DNA from: Larix kaempferi
Taxonomy: Eukaryota; Streptophyta; Pinopsida; Pinales; Pinaceae
NCBI GenBank assembly: GCA_027924585.1
Contig: BSBM01000461.1
Coordinates: 5,206,501-5,270,500, forward strand
Direction of reading: 5' to 3'
DNA: 64,000 bases
A program made the position numbers and the translations under genes. Below, piece by piece: positions 48,112 through 58,200 of the stretch (position 1 is its first letter; each line of letters opens with the position of its first letter). The notes below the pieces were generated by a model. It saw only the letters and a list, made by a program, of their open reading frames with translations. It had not been told where the DNA came from and did no database searches.

Positions 48112-49605
48112 TAACCTGAAGGAAGACAAGGTATGGCACTTACGACACTTGCTTTACTTACGATAATTTGAAGGTTAGGGTTTTACATAGCAAAACCCAG
48201 TCTTCGTGGAACTTTCGCTATAAATCCATTTCTGCGAAGGTTCAGGGTCTGAAAAGTTTACAGGTCGAATATAACATCCCCAGGTACCTTGTGTCCAACG
48301 GGCACCCTCAGATTCGTTGTACTTTATGAGTTATGATTAGTACAAGTTAGGGTTTATGCCTCTTCCAGATCTCAGTCAAAATCAGGTAACCTTGGCAAAA
48401 AGGTCATAACTTGGGCTAGGAAGCTCCAAATGAAATTTCGTAAAAAGTGACAGGTAGTACACAGACTGTACTATCTCAGGAAACTTTTTCAGAGGCCGAA
48501 GATGAACCAGTGACACATGGAACGCCATACAAGTTCGCTCTCCTTTTTTATCCCATAACTTGGGATAGGAAGCTCCAAATGAAATTTTGTAAAAAGTGAC
48601 AGGTAGTACACAGACTGTACTATATCAGGAAACTTTTTCAGAGGCCGAAGATGAACCAGTGACACGTGGCACGCCGTACAAGTTCGCTCTCCTATTTTAT
48701 CCCATAAACAGGTCACGTTGCGACACTTGGCATAACTCTCTCTCAGAGAGTCCAATTGAGGTCAGACCTGTCAAGATGGAAAGATAACAGGGCAAGCTAT
48801 CTTAGGAAAAGTTTTCAGAGGCCAAAGTTCAAACAGTGACACGTGGCACGCCGTACAAGTTCACTCTACTGTTTTATCCCATAAACCGGTCACGTTGCGA
48901 CACTTGGCATAACTCTCTCTCAGAAAATCCAATTGAGGTCAGAACAGTCAGGATGAAAAGATGACAGGTCAGGATACTGCAGAAAAAGGGTTTTAGACCC
49001 TGTGGAGCAAAAAAAAAAATTCAGAGTTATAGCAGAAACAATCAGGTGCATGTTTCTGTCAAAACAGAATTATTTTTCGAGCACCTTTATTCATGGCTTC
49101 CGGAATTTAGGGTTTCGGAGAAAGTTAGAATTTTTGGAATCGGAGTCCACGGCTGAATGCTACTCAGAAAAATCAAAATTTAGAGACCAAGATCGAATTT
49201 TTTGGTTGGGTGGAAGACCGGGCTTGATCAAACCCCAGTTCGGGATTTTGATCGGAACGATGGAAAATTAGGGCTTCAGCAAAAGTTGGAATTTTTGAAG
49301 TCTGTAACCACGGCTGGAAACTCCTAAGAAAAATAAGAGTTTAGAGCCTTGGATCGAACCTTTTGTTTGGGCAGAAGGGTGGGCTTCATCAAACCCTAGT
49401 TCGGGATCCTGTTTAGAATATCCAGAAGTTTCAAAGGCAATTTTGAGGGGTCAAATTTTGGAAATTCCAAAATTGAAGTATGCTAGTTTGATCAGCTCAG
49501 CAATACATATTCTTTCATCCATTCAGAAGTGTGAAAGTCAAAGATTGAATTTTTAGGGTTTCTCTAGAAAACCCTAATCAAGCTCCAGATCAAGTTTCAG
49601 GGGGA
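48112..49605 (+). other. C3 untranslated leader with duplications
   Basis: No supported ORF. A 149-bp block at 48409-48557 is repeated directly at 48558-48706, and part of it (from CAGAGGCC) occurs again at 48817. Telo-box AAACCCTA lies at 49391 and 49569. Leader parts align with that of C1. Confidence 0.75.
49553..49577 (+). promoter_or_regulatory. Leader hairpin with telomere-motif stem (C3)
   Basis: TTAGGGTTT (49553-49561), 7-nt loop CTCTAGA, AAACCCTAA (49569-49577). Same stem and loop length as in C1 and C2. Confidence 0.65.
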
Positions 49606-49673
49606 TTTGAGGCTAAGGCCTTACATAAGAAGACTACAAGAAGTCTCAACAGGTATGACTTAAGGAGGTTCAG
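49606..49673 (+). pseudogene. C3 gag stub
   Basis: About 20 codons (EAKALHKKTTRSLNRYDL) correspond to the gag segment EAKILHKKN of C2, and then leave gag exactly where C1 does. The intron-like module starts at 49674. PR and IN are absent. Confidence 0.6.
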
Positions 49674-50946
49674 GTATGTCTTGAAATATGATTCTTGATT
49701 AAGTTCATAATGTGTTTTGTCTTCATGTTATTTATTAGTACAATCTTGATTAATGTTAGAATTGTCTTATCACCCTAGTAATAGTATGAATGCATGTGAA
49801 TGATCGAAGACATTCATTGATTAGGGCTATATGATTGTACTAATGAATTATGGTGTTGTGTGAGGTTGATGTTGTCTGCTAACAAGATACAGGTACATCA
49901 CAAAAGACAAATCAAGTTCCATGACCATGACCACATGAATACAAAGACTCATCCATAATCTTTTTTCTACTTACGAGGTATGTATGAACTTGTTATATTA
50001 TGCTTAACCTATGAGACATGCAGGTTCTAGCTCAGGATCTCTAAATCAATGAAGAGATTGTTTAGGTATGTTGCACATAACTAAACAGGTATACTAATCC
50101 AGGTATGTTTTCCTATGTCATGTTAGAATCTTACCTTGTGATTAGGATCCCTTATATAAGTATACTTGGTATGATTGGTTATGCTTATTCATAAAGTTAG
50201 TAATCAAGGGTTTATGCATATCATGTCTCTTATCTTGGTTGATTATTTAACTAACTAGATCAAACAAGAATATGCATAAGTAAAGGAAGACTTCCCTGAA
50301 ACCTTGAATATTATCTATAATCATGATTATACATTTTCAAGATTATTTAGAACTATAATGTTTTGATAACATTGATATTATACTAATGAATGTATGTTTG
50401 TGTATGAGATCATGATGATGACACTAGTGCACATTTGAGCATGCACAGTGGTACAGAATGAATAGAAGTTCAAAAGACATACAGAAGATCAAGCGGGAGG
50501 CAACCACACAAACATAAAAGATAAGTATTTGAGTTGTTATTTGAAATAGTAAATGATATTGCTTGTAATAGATTGTATGCATATTTGTATTCCTATAATA
50601 TATCATGCTGAGTGTAAATATTCATAGAACATTGAACAGTATACTACTAATATGCATATGATTGGTAAGTTGGACAAACATTCCATTGTTGCTTGTCTAG
50701 AATGAAACCTCTTTGCTGACATGCTAAGAGTTGTGCACACTCTCGATAGTATGTTCTGGTAGAGATGGAAGGCATATAGATAGCCACTCTATGCATATAG
50801 GATATGGGAAAGTGTTGTGCCAAAGTATTGGTCAAAATAGTTGCATCACTATGTAAATGATATCTGTATGCATAATAGGTTATCATGTCAATATGATTTG
50901 ATGATTATGAAGTATTACTAATCATGTACTTAATTTTGATTTGTAG
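49674..50946 (+). other. C3 intron-like module in place of PR/integrase
   Basis: AG|GTATGT-like donors occur at 49674, 49978, near 50065 and near 50103. Acceptor-like CAG ends lie at 49892 and 50023, and TTGTAG ends at 50946. The first donor-to-acceptor span is 219 bp, against 212 bp in C1, and the second is 46 bp as in C2. The block 50670-50860 aligns with C1 and C2. Confidence 0.55.
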
Positions 50947-52223
50947 GAAAGGTCATGAAGAATGATGGACACCGTACAAGTGGTGGATGTTCAAACAAGA
51001 AGATTTACAAATCAAACAAAATATAGAAGGCTCATGGCTAGAAGATTCTCTTAGAAAGGGGAAGAGAATCATGACAAGATGTTTGCTCCAAGTATGGTGT
51101 AATTAAAGAAGAAGTGTGAATCAGGTTCTGTATAGGTACCTAGGATCGATAATAAATTGATAAGCTTAATGATCACCATGGGTGATGTGGATCTCAACCT
51201 TTGCTACAAGGTTGAATATGATTTCTATACACATATGACATGGATGCAAGAAGGAACTCACCACAGAGTTCGAATGATATTGAGGTTCATATCAGTAGAC
51301 CCATCTAACGAGAGATGGCACAGATAGATATGCAGAAGATCATTCAATGCAGAAATGAAAATGAAAGAGCTCAAATTGATGCTTTACTTCCTAGGTCTGG
51401 AAGTATGGCAAGGCTCAGAAGAAATATTTCTCAACCAGGGAAAGTATGATGAGAAATATGACTTGAGGTGTTGGAATGGCCACTCTTATGGATTCCAACT
51501 TGAAGCTGTTAGGGGATAACTCATCAGAGTTAGTGGATATAACTCTGTACAGTCAAATTATTGGGTCATTGATGTATCTAACATATACTAGATTAGATAT
51601 ATGCTTTGTTGTGAACACCTTGAGTCAGTATCTAGTGGAAACTAGATGTGTTCACCTGATAGTTGCAAAGCATGTGATGAGGCACATAAAGGACACGATA
51701 GAATTTGATCTATGCTATCTTGAAGATCATGACTTCAGATGGTTATTCAGATTCTGATTGGGCAGGAAGTGTATCAGATAGGAAGAACACATCGAGAGGA
51801 TGTTATTGTCTGGGATTAGCCATAATCTCGTGGTTTAACTGGAAGCAGTCTAGTGTGGCTCTCAGCACAAGCAGAATATATGGCTGCTTGCTCTGCTAGT
51901 TGTGAATAAGTTTGGCTTCAGGATTGCTTGACTTAGAGATAGAACCAACTGTGATCCTATGTGACAAATAGAGTTGTATCAAGATGACATAGAATCCAGT
52001 GTTCCATGATAAGTCAAAGATCATAGGGATCTAACAAGATATGACACAGAAAGGAACTATAAAGTTTGAATTTGTAACAGGTTACCGATGTACTAACCAA
52101 ACCTCTACGTCAAGTGAAGAAGTTACCAACATACTAACCAAGCCTCTGTCTCGACTGAAATTTGAATACTTTCGAGACAAGCTTGGTGTAGCTCAAAAGG
52201 ACCCTCCTCAAAAGGGGGAGTAG
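50947..52223 (+). pseudogene. C3 RT-RNase H, heavily decayed
   Basis: RT-like sequence is barely readable up to 51380, then LYFLGLEVWQGSEEIFLNQ appears. The frame 51476-51757 carries IIGSLMYLTYTRLDICFVVN. After a frameshift, 51705-51899 carries SDSDWAGSVSDRKNTSRGC. The end (ILTKPLSRLKFEYFRDKLG) lies in 52041-52223. The YVDD block is not recognisable. This copy cannot make an active enzyme. Confidence 0.8.
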
Positions 52224-52569
52224 TATAGTCACTGATGATGAAGATTGTCTCATCGAACAACAAGGTCGATGATGAGGTAACCTGTTCTCTACACCTAGAT
52301 ACTTAGAAATATTTAGATTTAGGACTCGTATACTTAGAATACTTAGTTTTACTTATACATGCTTTTGATGTTATATGTATTAGTAAGAATACATGCTTTT
52401 GATGATAGATGTATTGGTGAGAATACATGCTTTTGATGATAAGATGTATTGGTAAGAATACATACTTTTGATGATACATGTATTGATTAATGTACTTGTA
52501 TGGTTGAGGATACTTATACTTGTATTGATGAGAATACATGTGAGGATTGTATCATCCTTGAACACTTGT
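52224..52569 (+). repeat. C3 3' array 1: ~34-bp repeat
   Basis: GAATACATGCTTTTGATGAT-type units start at 52387, 52421 and 52456 and fade on both sides. The first 100 bp are a spacer after the RNase H remnant. Confidence 0.7.
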
Positions 52570-53354
52570 TCTAAAGTGAGCCGTAGACAGGTGTCTCCGA
52601 GAAAGAAGAGGGATTGTATCATCCCTGGACTTCAGTTCCTGAATTGATCCGTAGACGTATGGTCTCCGAAAATGAAGTCCTTAGTGGACAGATAAGGATT
52701 GTATCATCCCTGGACCTTGGTCCCTGAATTGAGCCGTAGACGTGAGGTCTCCGAGAATGAAGTCCTTAGTGGACTGTTGAGGGGATTGGATCATCCCTGG
52801 ACTTTCAGTCCTAAAGAGAGCCGTAGACGTGAGGTCTCCGAGAATGAAGTCCTTAGTGGACAGTTGAGGGGATTGGATCATCCCTAGACTTTCAGTCCTA
52901 AAGAGAGCCATAGACGTAAGGTCTCCGAGAATGAAGTCCTTAGCGGATAGTTGAGGGGATTGGATCATCCCTGGACTTTCAGTCCTAAAGAGAGCCGTAG
53001 ATGTGAGGTCTCTGAGAATGAAGTCCTTAGTGGACAGTTGAGGGGATTGGATCATCCCTGGACTTTCAGTCCTAAAGAGAGCCGTAGACGTGAGGTCTCC
53101 GAGAATGAAGTCCTTAGTGGACAGTTGAGGGGATTGGATCATCCCTGGACTTTCAGTCCTAAAGAGAGCCGTAGACGTGAGGTCTCCAAGAATGAAGTCC
53201 TTAGTGGACAGTTGAGGGGATTGGATCATCCCTGGACTTTCAGTCCTAAAGAGAGCTGTAGACGTGAGGTCTCTGAGAATGAAGTCCTTAGTGGATAGTT
53301 GAGGGGATTGGATCATCCCTAGACTTTCAGTCCTAAAGAGAGCCATAGACGTAT
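52570..53354 (+). repeat. C3 3' array 2: 87-bp tandem repeat
   Basis: GGTCTCC(or variants) marks units at 52746, 52833, 52920, 53007, 53094, 53181, 53268 and 53355, exactly 87 bp apart, preceded by two irregular units (52591, 52661). The unit is the 66-bp unit of array 3 plus a 21-bp segment containing GAAGTCCTTAGTGGACAG. As 87 is 29 codons, long open frames exist on both strands. Confidence 0.95.
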
Positions 53355-53765
53355 GGTCTCCGAGAAGTGGGGATTGTATCATCCCCGGACTTCGGTCCCT
53401 GAATTGATCCGTAGACGTGTGGTCTCCGAGAAGTGGGGATTGTATCATCCCCGGACTTCGGTCCCTGAATTGATCCGTAGACGTGTGGTCTCCGAGAAGT
53501 GGGGATTGTATCATCCCCGGACTTCGGTCCCTGAATTGATCCGTAGACGTGTGGTCTCCGAGAAGTGGGGATTGTATCATCCCCAGACTTCGGTCCCTGA
53601 ATTGATCCGTAGACGTGTGGTCTCCGAGAAGTGGGGATTGTATCATCCCCGGACTTCGGTCCCTGAATTGATCCGTAGACGTGTGGTCTCCGAGAAGTGG
53701 GGATTGTATCATCCCCGGACTTTGGTCCCTGAATTGATCCGTAGACGAATGGTCTCCGAGAAAGT
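53355..53765 (+). repeat. C3 3' array 3: 66-bp tandem repeat
   Basis: Units start at 53355, 53421, 53487, 53553, 53619, 53685 and 53751 (exactly 66 bp, 22 codons), almost identical to each other. A 343-codon minus-strand open frame (52681-53712) spans arrays 2 and 3. Confidence 0.95.
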
Positions 53766-54070
53766 GATTTTTTTGTGGTTACTTGTATCGGTAGGATACT
53801 TGTATTAATGATGTGGTTACTTGTATCGGTAGGATACTTGTATTGATGATGTGGTTACTTGTATCGGTAGGATACTAGTATTGATGACGTGGTTACTTGT
53901 ATCGGTATGGATACTTGTATTGATGATGTGGTTACTTGTATCGGTAGGATACATGTATTGATGACATGATTACTTGTATCAGTATGGATACTTGTATTGA
54001 TGATATGTATACTTGTCTTGGCATGAATACTTGTACTAATGATGTGGATACTTGTATTGTTATGGATACC
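53766..54070 (+). repeat. C3 3' array 4: 38-bp tandem repeat
   Basis: GTGGTTACTTG starts units at 53775, 53813, 53851, 53889 and 53928, then degenerates. Units read GTATCGGTAGGATACTTG inside. Confidence 0.9.
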
Positions 54071-54074
54071 TGTG

Positions 54075-54425
54075 TTGATGACGATGTTGACGATCGTGTG
54101 ATGACGATACTGATGATCGTGTGATGACGATGCTGATGATCGTGTGATGACGATTCTGATGATCGTGAGATGATGATGTTGATGATCGTGTGATGACGAT
54201 GCTGATGATCGTGAGATGACGATGCTGATGATCGTGTGATGACGATGCTGATGATCGTGTGATGACGATGCTGATGATCATGAGATGACGATGCTGATGA
54301 TCGTGTGATGACGATGCTGATGATCGTGAGATGACGATGCTGATGATCGTGTGATGACGATGCTGATGATCGTGTGATGACGATGCTAATGATCGTGAGA
54401 TGATGATACTGATGATCATGAGGAT
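54075..54425 (+). repeat. C3 3' array 5: 23-bp tandem repeat
   Basis: About 14 copies of a 23-bp unit (GATGACGATGCTGATGATCG plus three bases) in direct order. The core GATGATC is also the seed of the C1 and C2 arrays. Confidence 0.93.
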
Positions 54426-54643
54426 CCAGATGTTGATGTTGTTGTAGCTGTTCGAGTGCTGCAGAAGATAAAGACTCAGTACTGAAGATGTTGATGTTCC
54501 AGTATTGAAGATGTTCCAGTAACTGCTTGAGTTACTGATGATGTTGAGAAAGCTTCCAATGATTTATAGATGTATCATGTATGATGTTGATGACTCCTTG
54601 CTCGTGCAGATACTGTTATAATATCCTTCTCGTTAAGGGGGAG
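54426..54643 (+). other. C3 3' untranslated tail and PPT
   Basis: Short GATGTTGATG-rich tail; PPT AAGGGGGAG at 54635-54643 touching the 3' LTR. Confidence 0.8.
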
Positions 54644-55195
54644 TGTTGAAATATTGTAACTTCAAAGAATATTATATTTGTATATTATTTATTCCGGAGA
54701 TGTTCCATACCTCCGATGTGATTATACTATAAATCCGGAGATGTTTATTCCTCCGAGTTGGGTGTGGTAACTAGGGTTATTAGACCCACCATGTGGGAGT
54801 CGGCCCAGTCAGTTATAATGGGGTATTTAACCTAATGGTTAAATACGAGCCTACATGTACTTGTGTAAAATACATATCAGAGTAGTGTATAAATAGAGGA
54901 GGTGTGTTCCTCATTTGATACACTCAATCACTTGAGGATAGTGTACTTGTGGAGGAGAGGTCTGCTATTGTGGAGGAGGAGATCATGTCTCAGGGTTTCA
55001 TCTTTGTATATTGCTGGTCATCTATATTGAGGAATCTTTGCTAGGTTTTCTACCCCATGAGGGTTTCCCAGGATAAATCTCTGTCTCTTGTGTTTATGCT
55101 GTGCTTGTTGTTTCTTCAGTGATCCTATATATGCTATTATTGTGAAATGGAATGTAATGCTGCTATTTTCTATCTTAGCATATTAAATCTTAACA
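54644..55195 (+). repeat. C3 3' LTR
   Basis: 552 bp, TGTTGAAATATTG...TCTTAACA, followed by CAGTA (55196-55200). Confidence 0.95.
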
Positions 55196-55285
55196 CAGTA
55201 GAAATTTTTATATACAACAGAAAATTATACTAACTTGAAAATTTTATTATTATGCTATCTTTAGAAATTATTTTCAGTTACAAGT

Positions 55286-58200
55286 ATGGAGAACTCAACT
55301 AAACATTTAAGTGACAGATTTCAGCCTAACAGTCACATTTCAGGACAACACTATGTAGAGAAAGGTCACAGGGAAATAAATAACAGTTTGACGAAACTGT
55401 TATGTTCCTTTCAAGATTTAAAAGCAGAAATCAGATCTATGAAACTAAATAATGAAAGGATTCTGCAAGCACAAGAACAACTGAATCAAGTGCTGTTTGA
55501 ACACAGCCAAACAGAGGAACAAGAAAAAAACAATGAGGATATTTCCAAAGTTGAGGACATGCCTCACATTGATAAAAATCAAAACATCAAAATCAGTGAA
55601 GTAAAAGATAGCTCAACCTCATCTGGAGATGCTATTGCAGAATGCAAAAAGAAATGTAATTACACCAGTGACAACAGTGAAGAAGATTCCAAACCAAGAA
55701 GGAAAAATAAAAAAGAATATGAGCAGATTTCTGGAGAATTCAAGAAGATAAGACCTCCAACTTTCAATGGAGAAACTAAGAAAGGTGAGATAGTTGAAGC
55801 TTGGCTGTCAGGGATGAAGAAATACTTCCATATCTACAACTATTCAGATTTCTTAAAAGCAAAAATGGCTATATATAACTTAACCGGAAAAACGGATATA
55901 TGGTGGCAAGATGTCAAAAGGGTAAAGGGTATCAATGATAAAGATGTAAGCCGGAGTGCTTTCAAACGATATTTCAAAAAGAAGTATCTATCTGAACAGT
56001 ACTACGAAGAAAAATCTAAAGAGTTTTACGATTTGAAGTTGGGAGGTATGAACATGAAGGAACTGAACAGTAAGTTTTTGAACCTACTAAGATATGTACC
56101 CTACTTCATAGAAGAAAAACCAAAAATTCAAAGGTACTTAAGTTGTTTACCTTTCAGCATTAAAGACAGAATTGAGTATGACAGTCCTAAAACATTACAG
56201 GAGGCTATGAGGAAGGCATTTTTCTATTATGATGCAAATTGGAAGAGAGAGGGTATGTCTAATTGGAAAAATCATAAGCCCAACAATTTTGAACAGAAGA
56301 AGAAAAATTTTAGATTCAGTGGGAATTCCGGATTCCAAAGGAAGATTTTTCAGAATCGAAATTCCCAAGGGAATAATTCCAGAAATAATTCACAGCAGAA
56401 TTCTACAGCACCCAGAAATGCACCTAATACTGCCAAGACCAGCGAGCCAAAGGCACATATTAAATGTTTTGAATGTCAAGGCCCCCATTACGCATCAGAA
56501 TGTCCCTTAAAGAAATGGAAGACAAACAAAATCAACTCTAAACAGACTGAACCTACTGTTGGAGACGTAGAAAGGGAGATGCCAAGAATTAATGTAGCAC
56601 TTGACAACAGGCAAGCAAATCATCAAATCTCCATGGTAGATATTGAAGGTATGATACATGACCATCCTGTTACTATTTTAATTGACCTAGGTGCCAGTTT
56701 AAGTTATATATCACCATATGTTGGAGAAAGTCTTAAACTGGAAACTGAAAAGTTTAGTAAATCATGGCTAGTTAAACTAGCAACTGGAACAAAGAGGAAA
56801 GTTTCAGATTTTATAGAGAACTGTGTTTTATCCATGAACCATTTGCAAACAAAAATCAAGATGAATATTGTACCTTTAGGTTCATATGATATTATAGGTG
56901 GGATGGACTGGTTGGAAGCCCATCATGTCACCCTAGACTGTTATGGAAAAATTTTTACATGCTTAAATGATGAAGGGAAAATTGTAGAAATAAAAGGCAT
57001 TCCAAGGAAGGTAACCCTTAGACAAATTTCAGCCATGCAAGTTAAGAGAGCAGTTAGGAAGGGATGTTAAATGTTTGCAGTAAACGTGATAAATGATGAA
57101 ACTATTGATAAAGACAACAAACTGAAATGAGAGGACATACCTGTCCTAAAGGATTTTAAAGATGTATTTCCCGACGAGATTCCAGGATTACCACCCAAAA
57201 GAGATTTAGATTTTACCATAGAGTTAATACCAGGAGCAGTACCAAATTCAAAAGCTCTGTACCAAATGAATATACTCGAGTTAAATGAATTAAAATCTCA
57301 GTTGAAGGAACTTATTAACAAGAAGTATATTAGACCAAGTGTGTCTCCTTGGGGAGCACCTGTCATCTTCGTTAAGAAGAAAGTTGGAACATTAAGACTG
57401 TGCATAGATTATTGCCAGCTTAATAAGATGACGATTAAGAATAGATACCCGTTTCCCCACAAAGATGATCTATTTGATCAATTGCTTTGAGCAACAGTAT
57501 TTTCGAAGATTGATCTAAGATCAGGATATCATCAAGTAATGGTTAAAGACGAGGATATTTTCAAGACAACTTTCCGAACTCGGTATGGACATTAAGAGTT
57601 CGTAGTCATGCCGTTTGTCTTGACTAATGCCCCGGTTGTATTTATGTGTTTGATGAATAGTATTTTGAATAAGTACTTAGACAAGTTTGTTGTTGTGCTT
57701 ATAGACGATATTTTAGTGTACTCAAAAAGCAAAGAAGAGCATGATGAACATTTATAGATTATCTTACAAATATTAAGAGATCATCAATTGTATGCCAAAT
57801 TTAGTAAATGTGACTTTCACAAAGACAAAATTCAGTGTCTAGGACACATAATTTCAGTAGAAGGAATCTCGGTTGACCCCGACAAGATAAGGTCCATTAA
57901 TGACTGGCTGGTTCCCAAAGATGTGTCGAATGTAAGATCATTTATGGGCATTACAGGGTATTACAGAAAGTTTATAGAGATGTTCTCAAAAATTTCCAAC
58001 CCCATAACTTCCTTGCAGAAGAAAGGGAAGAAATTTGTTTGGGATCAGAAGTGTGCTGAGAGTTTTAAGAAATTAAAGGAACTATTGAGGACATCACCTA
58101 TCTTGAAGATAGCTGACCCCAACAAGGATTTTCTTGTTTGTACGAATGCATGCAATGATGGACTCGGTGGAGTTTTGACACAAGAAGGGAATGCGATAGC

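Larger units (their letters stand above)
47548..55195 (+). mobile_element. C3: Ty1/copia element, defective, nested in G3
   Basis: Two 552-bp LTRs (47548-48099 and 54644-55195), a PBS and a PPT (AAGGGGGAG). About ten differences between the LTRs by eye (about 2%) make it the youngest of the three copia insertions. Inside are a long leader with duplications, a gag stub truncated like that of C1, an intron-like module, a heavily decayed RT-RNase H, and about 2 kb of tandem repeats. It belongs to a different LTR subfamily from C1 and C2 but has the same architecture. Confidence 0.95.

Noticed and set aside
52681-53712. A 343-codon minus-strand open frame as a gene
   Set aside because: It lies wholly in the 87-bp and 66-bp tandem repeats, whose unit lengths are multiples of 3, so any stop-free unit gives a long frame. 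Both strands are open and no domain is visible.
52570-53765. A CRISPR array
   Set aside because: Units are contiguous with no unique spacers, they exceed CRISPR repeat length, and the context is a plant retrotransposon.
55286-57070. A functional host gene of 594 codons
   Set aside because: It is the gag-PR part of G3, with zinc knuckle and protease, and homologous copies exist in G1 and G2.
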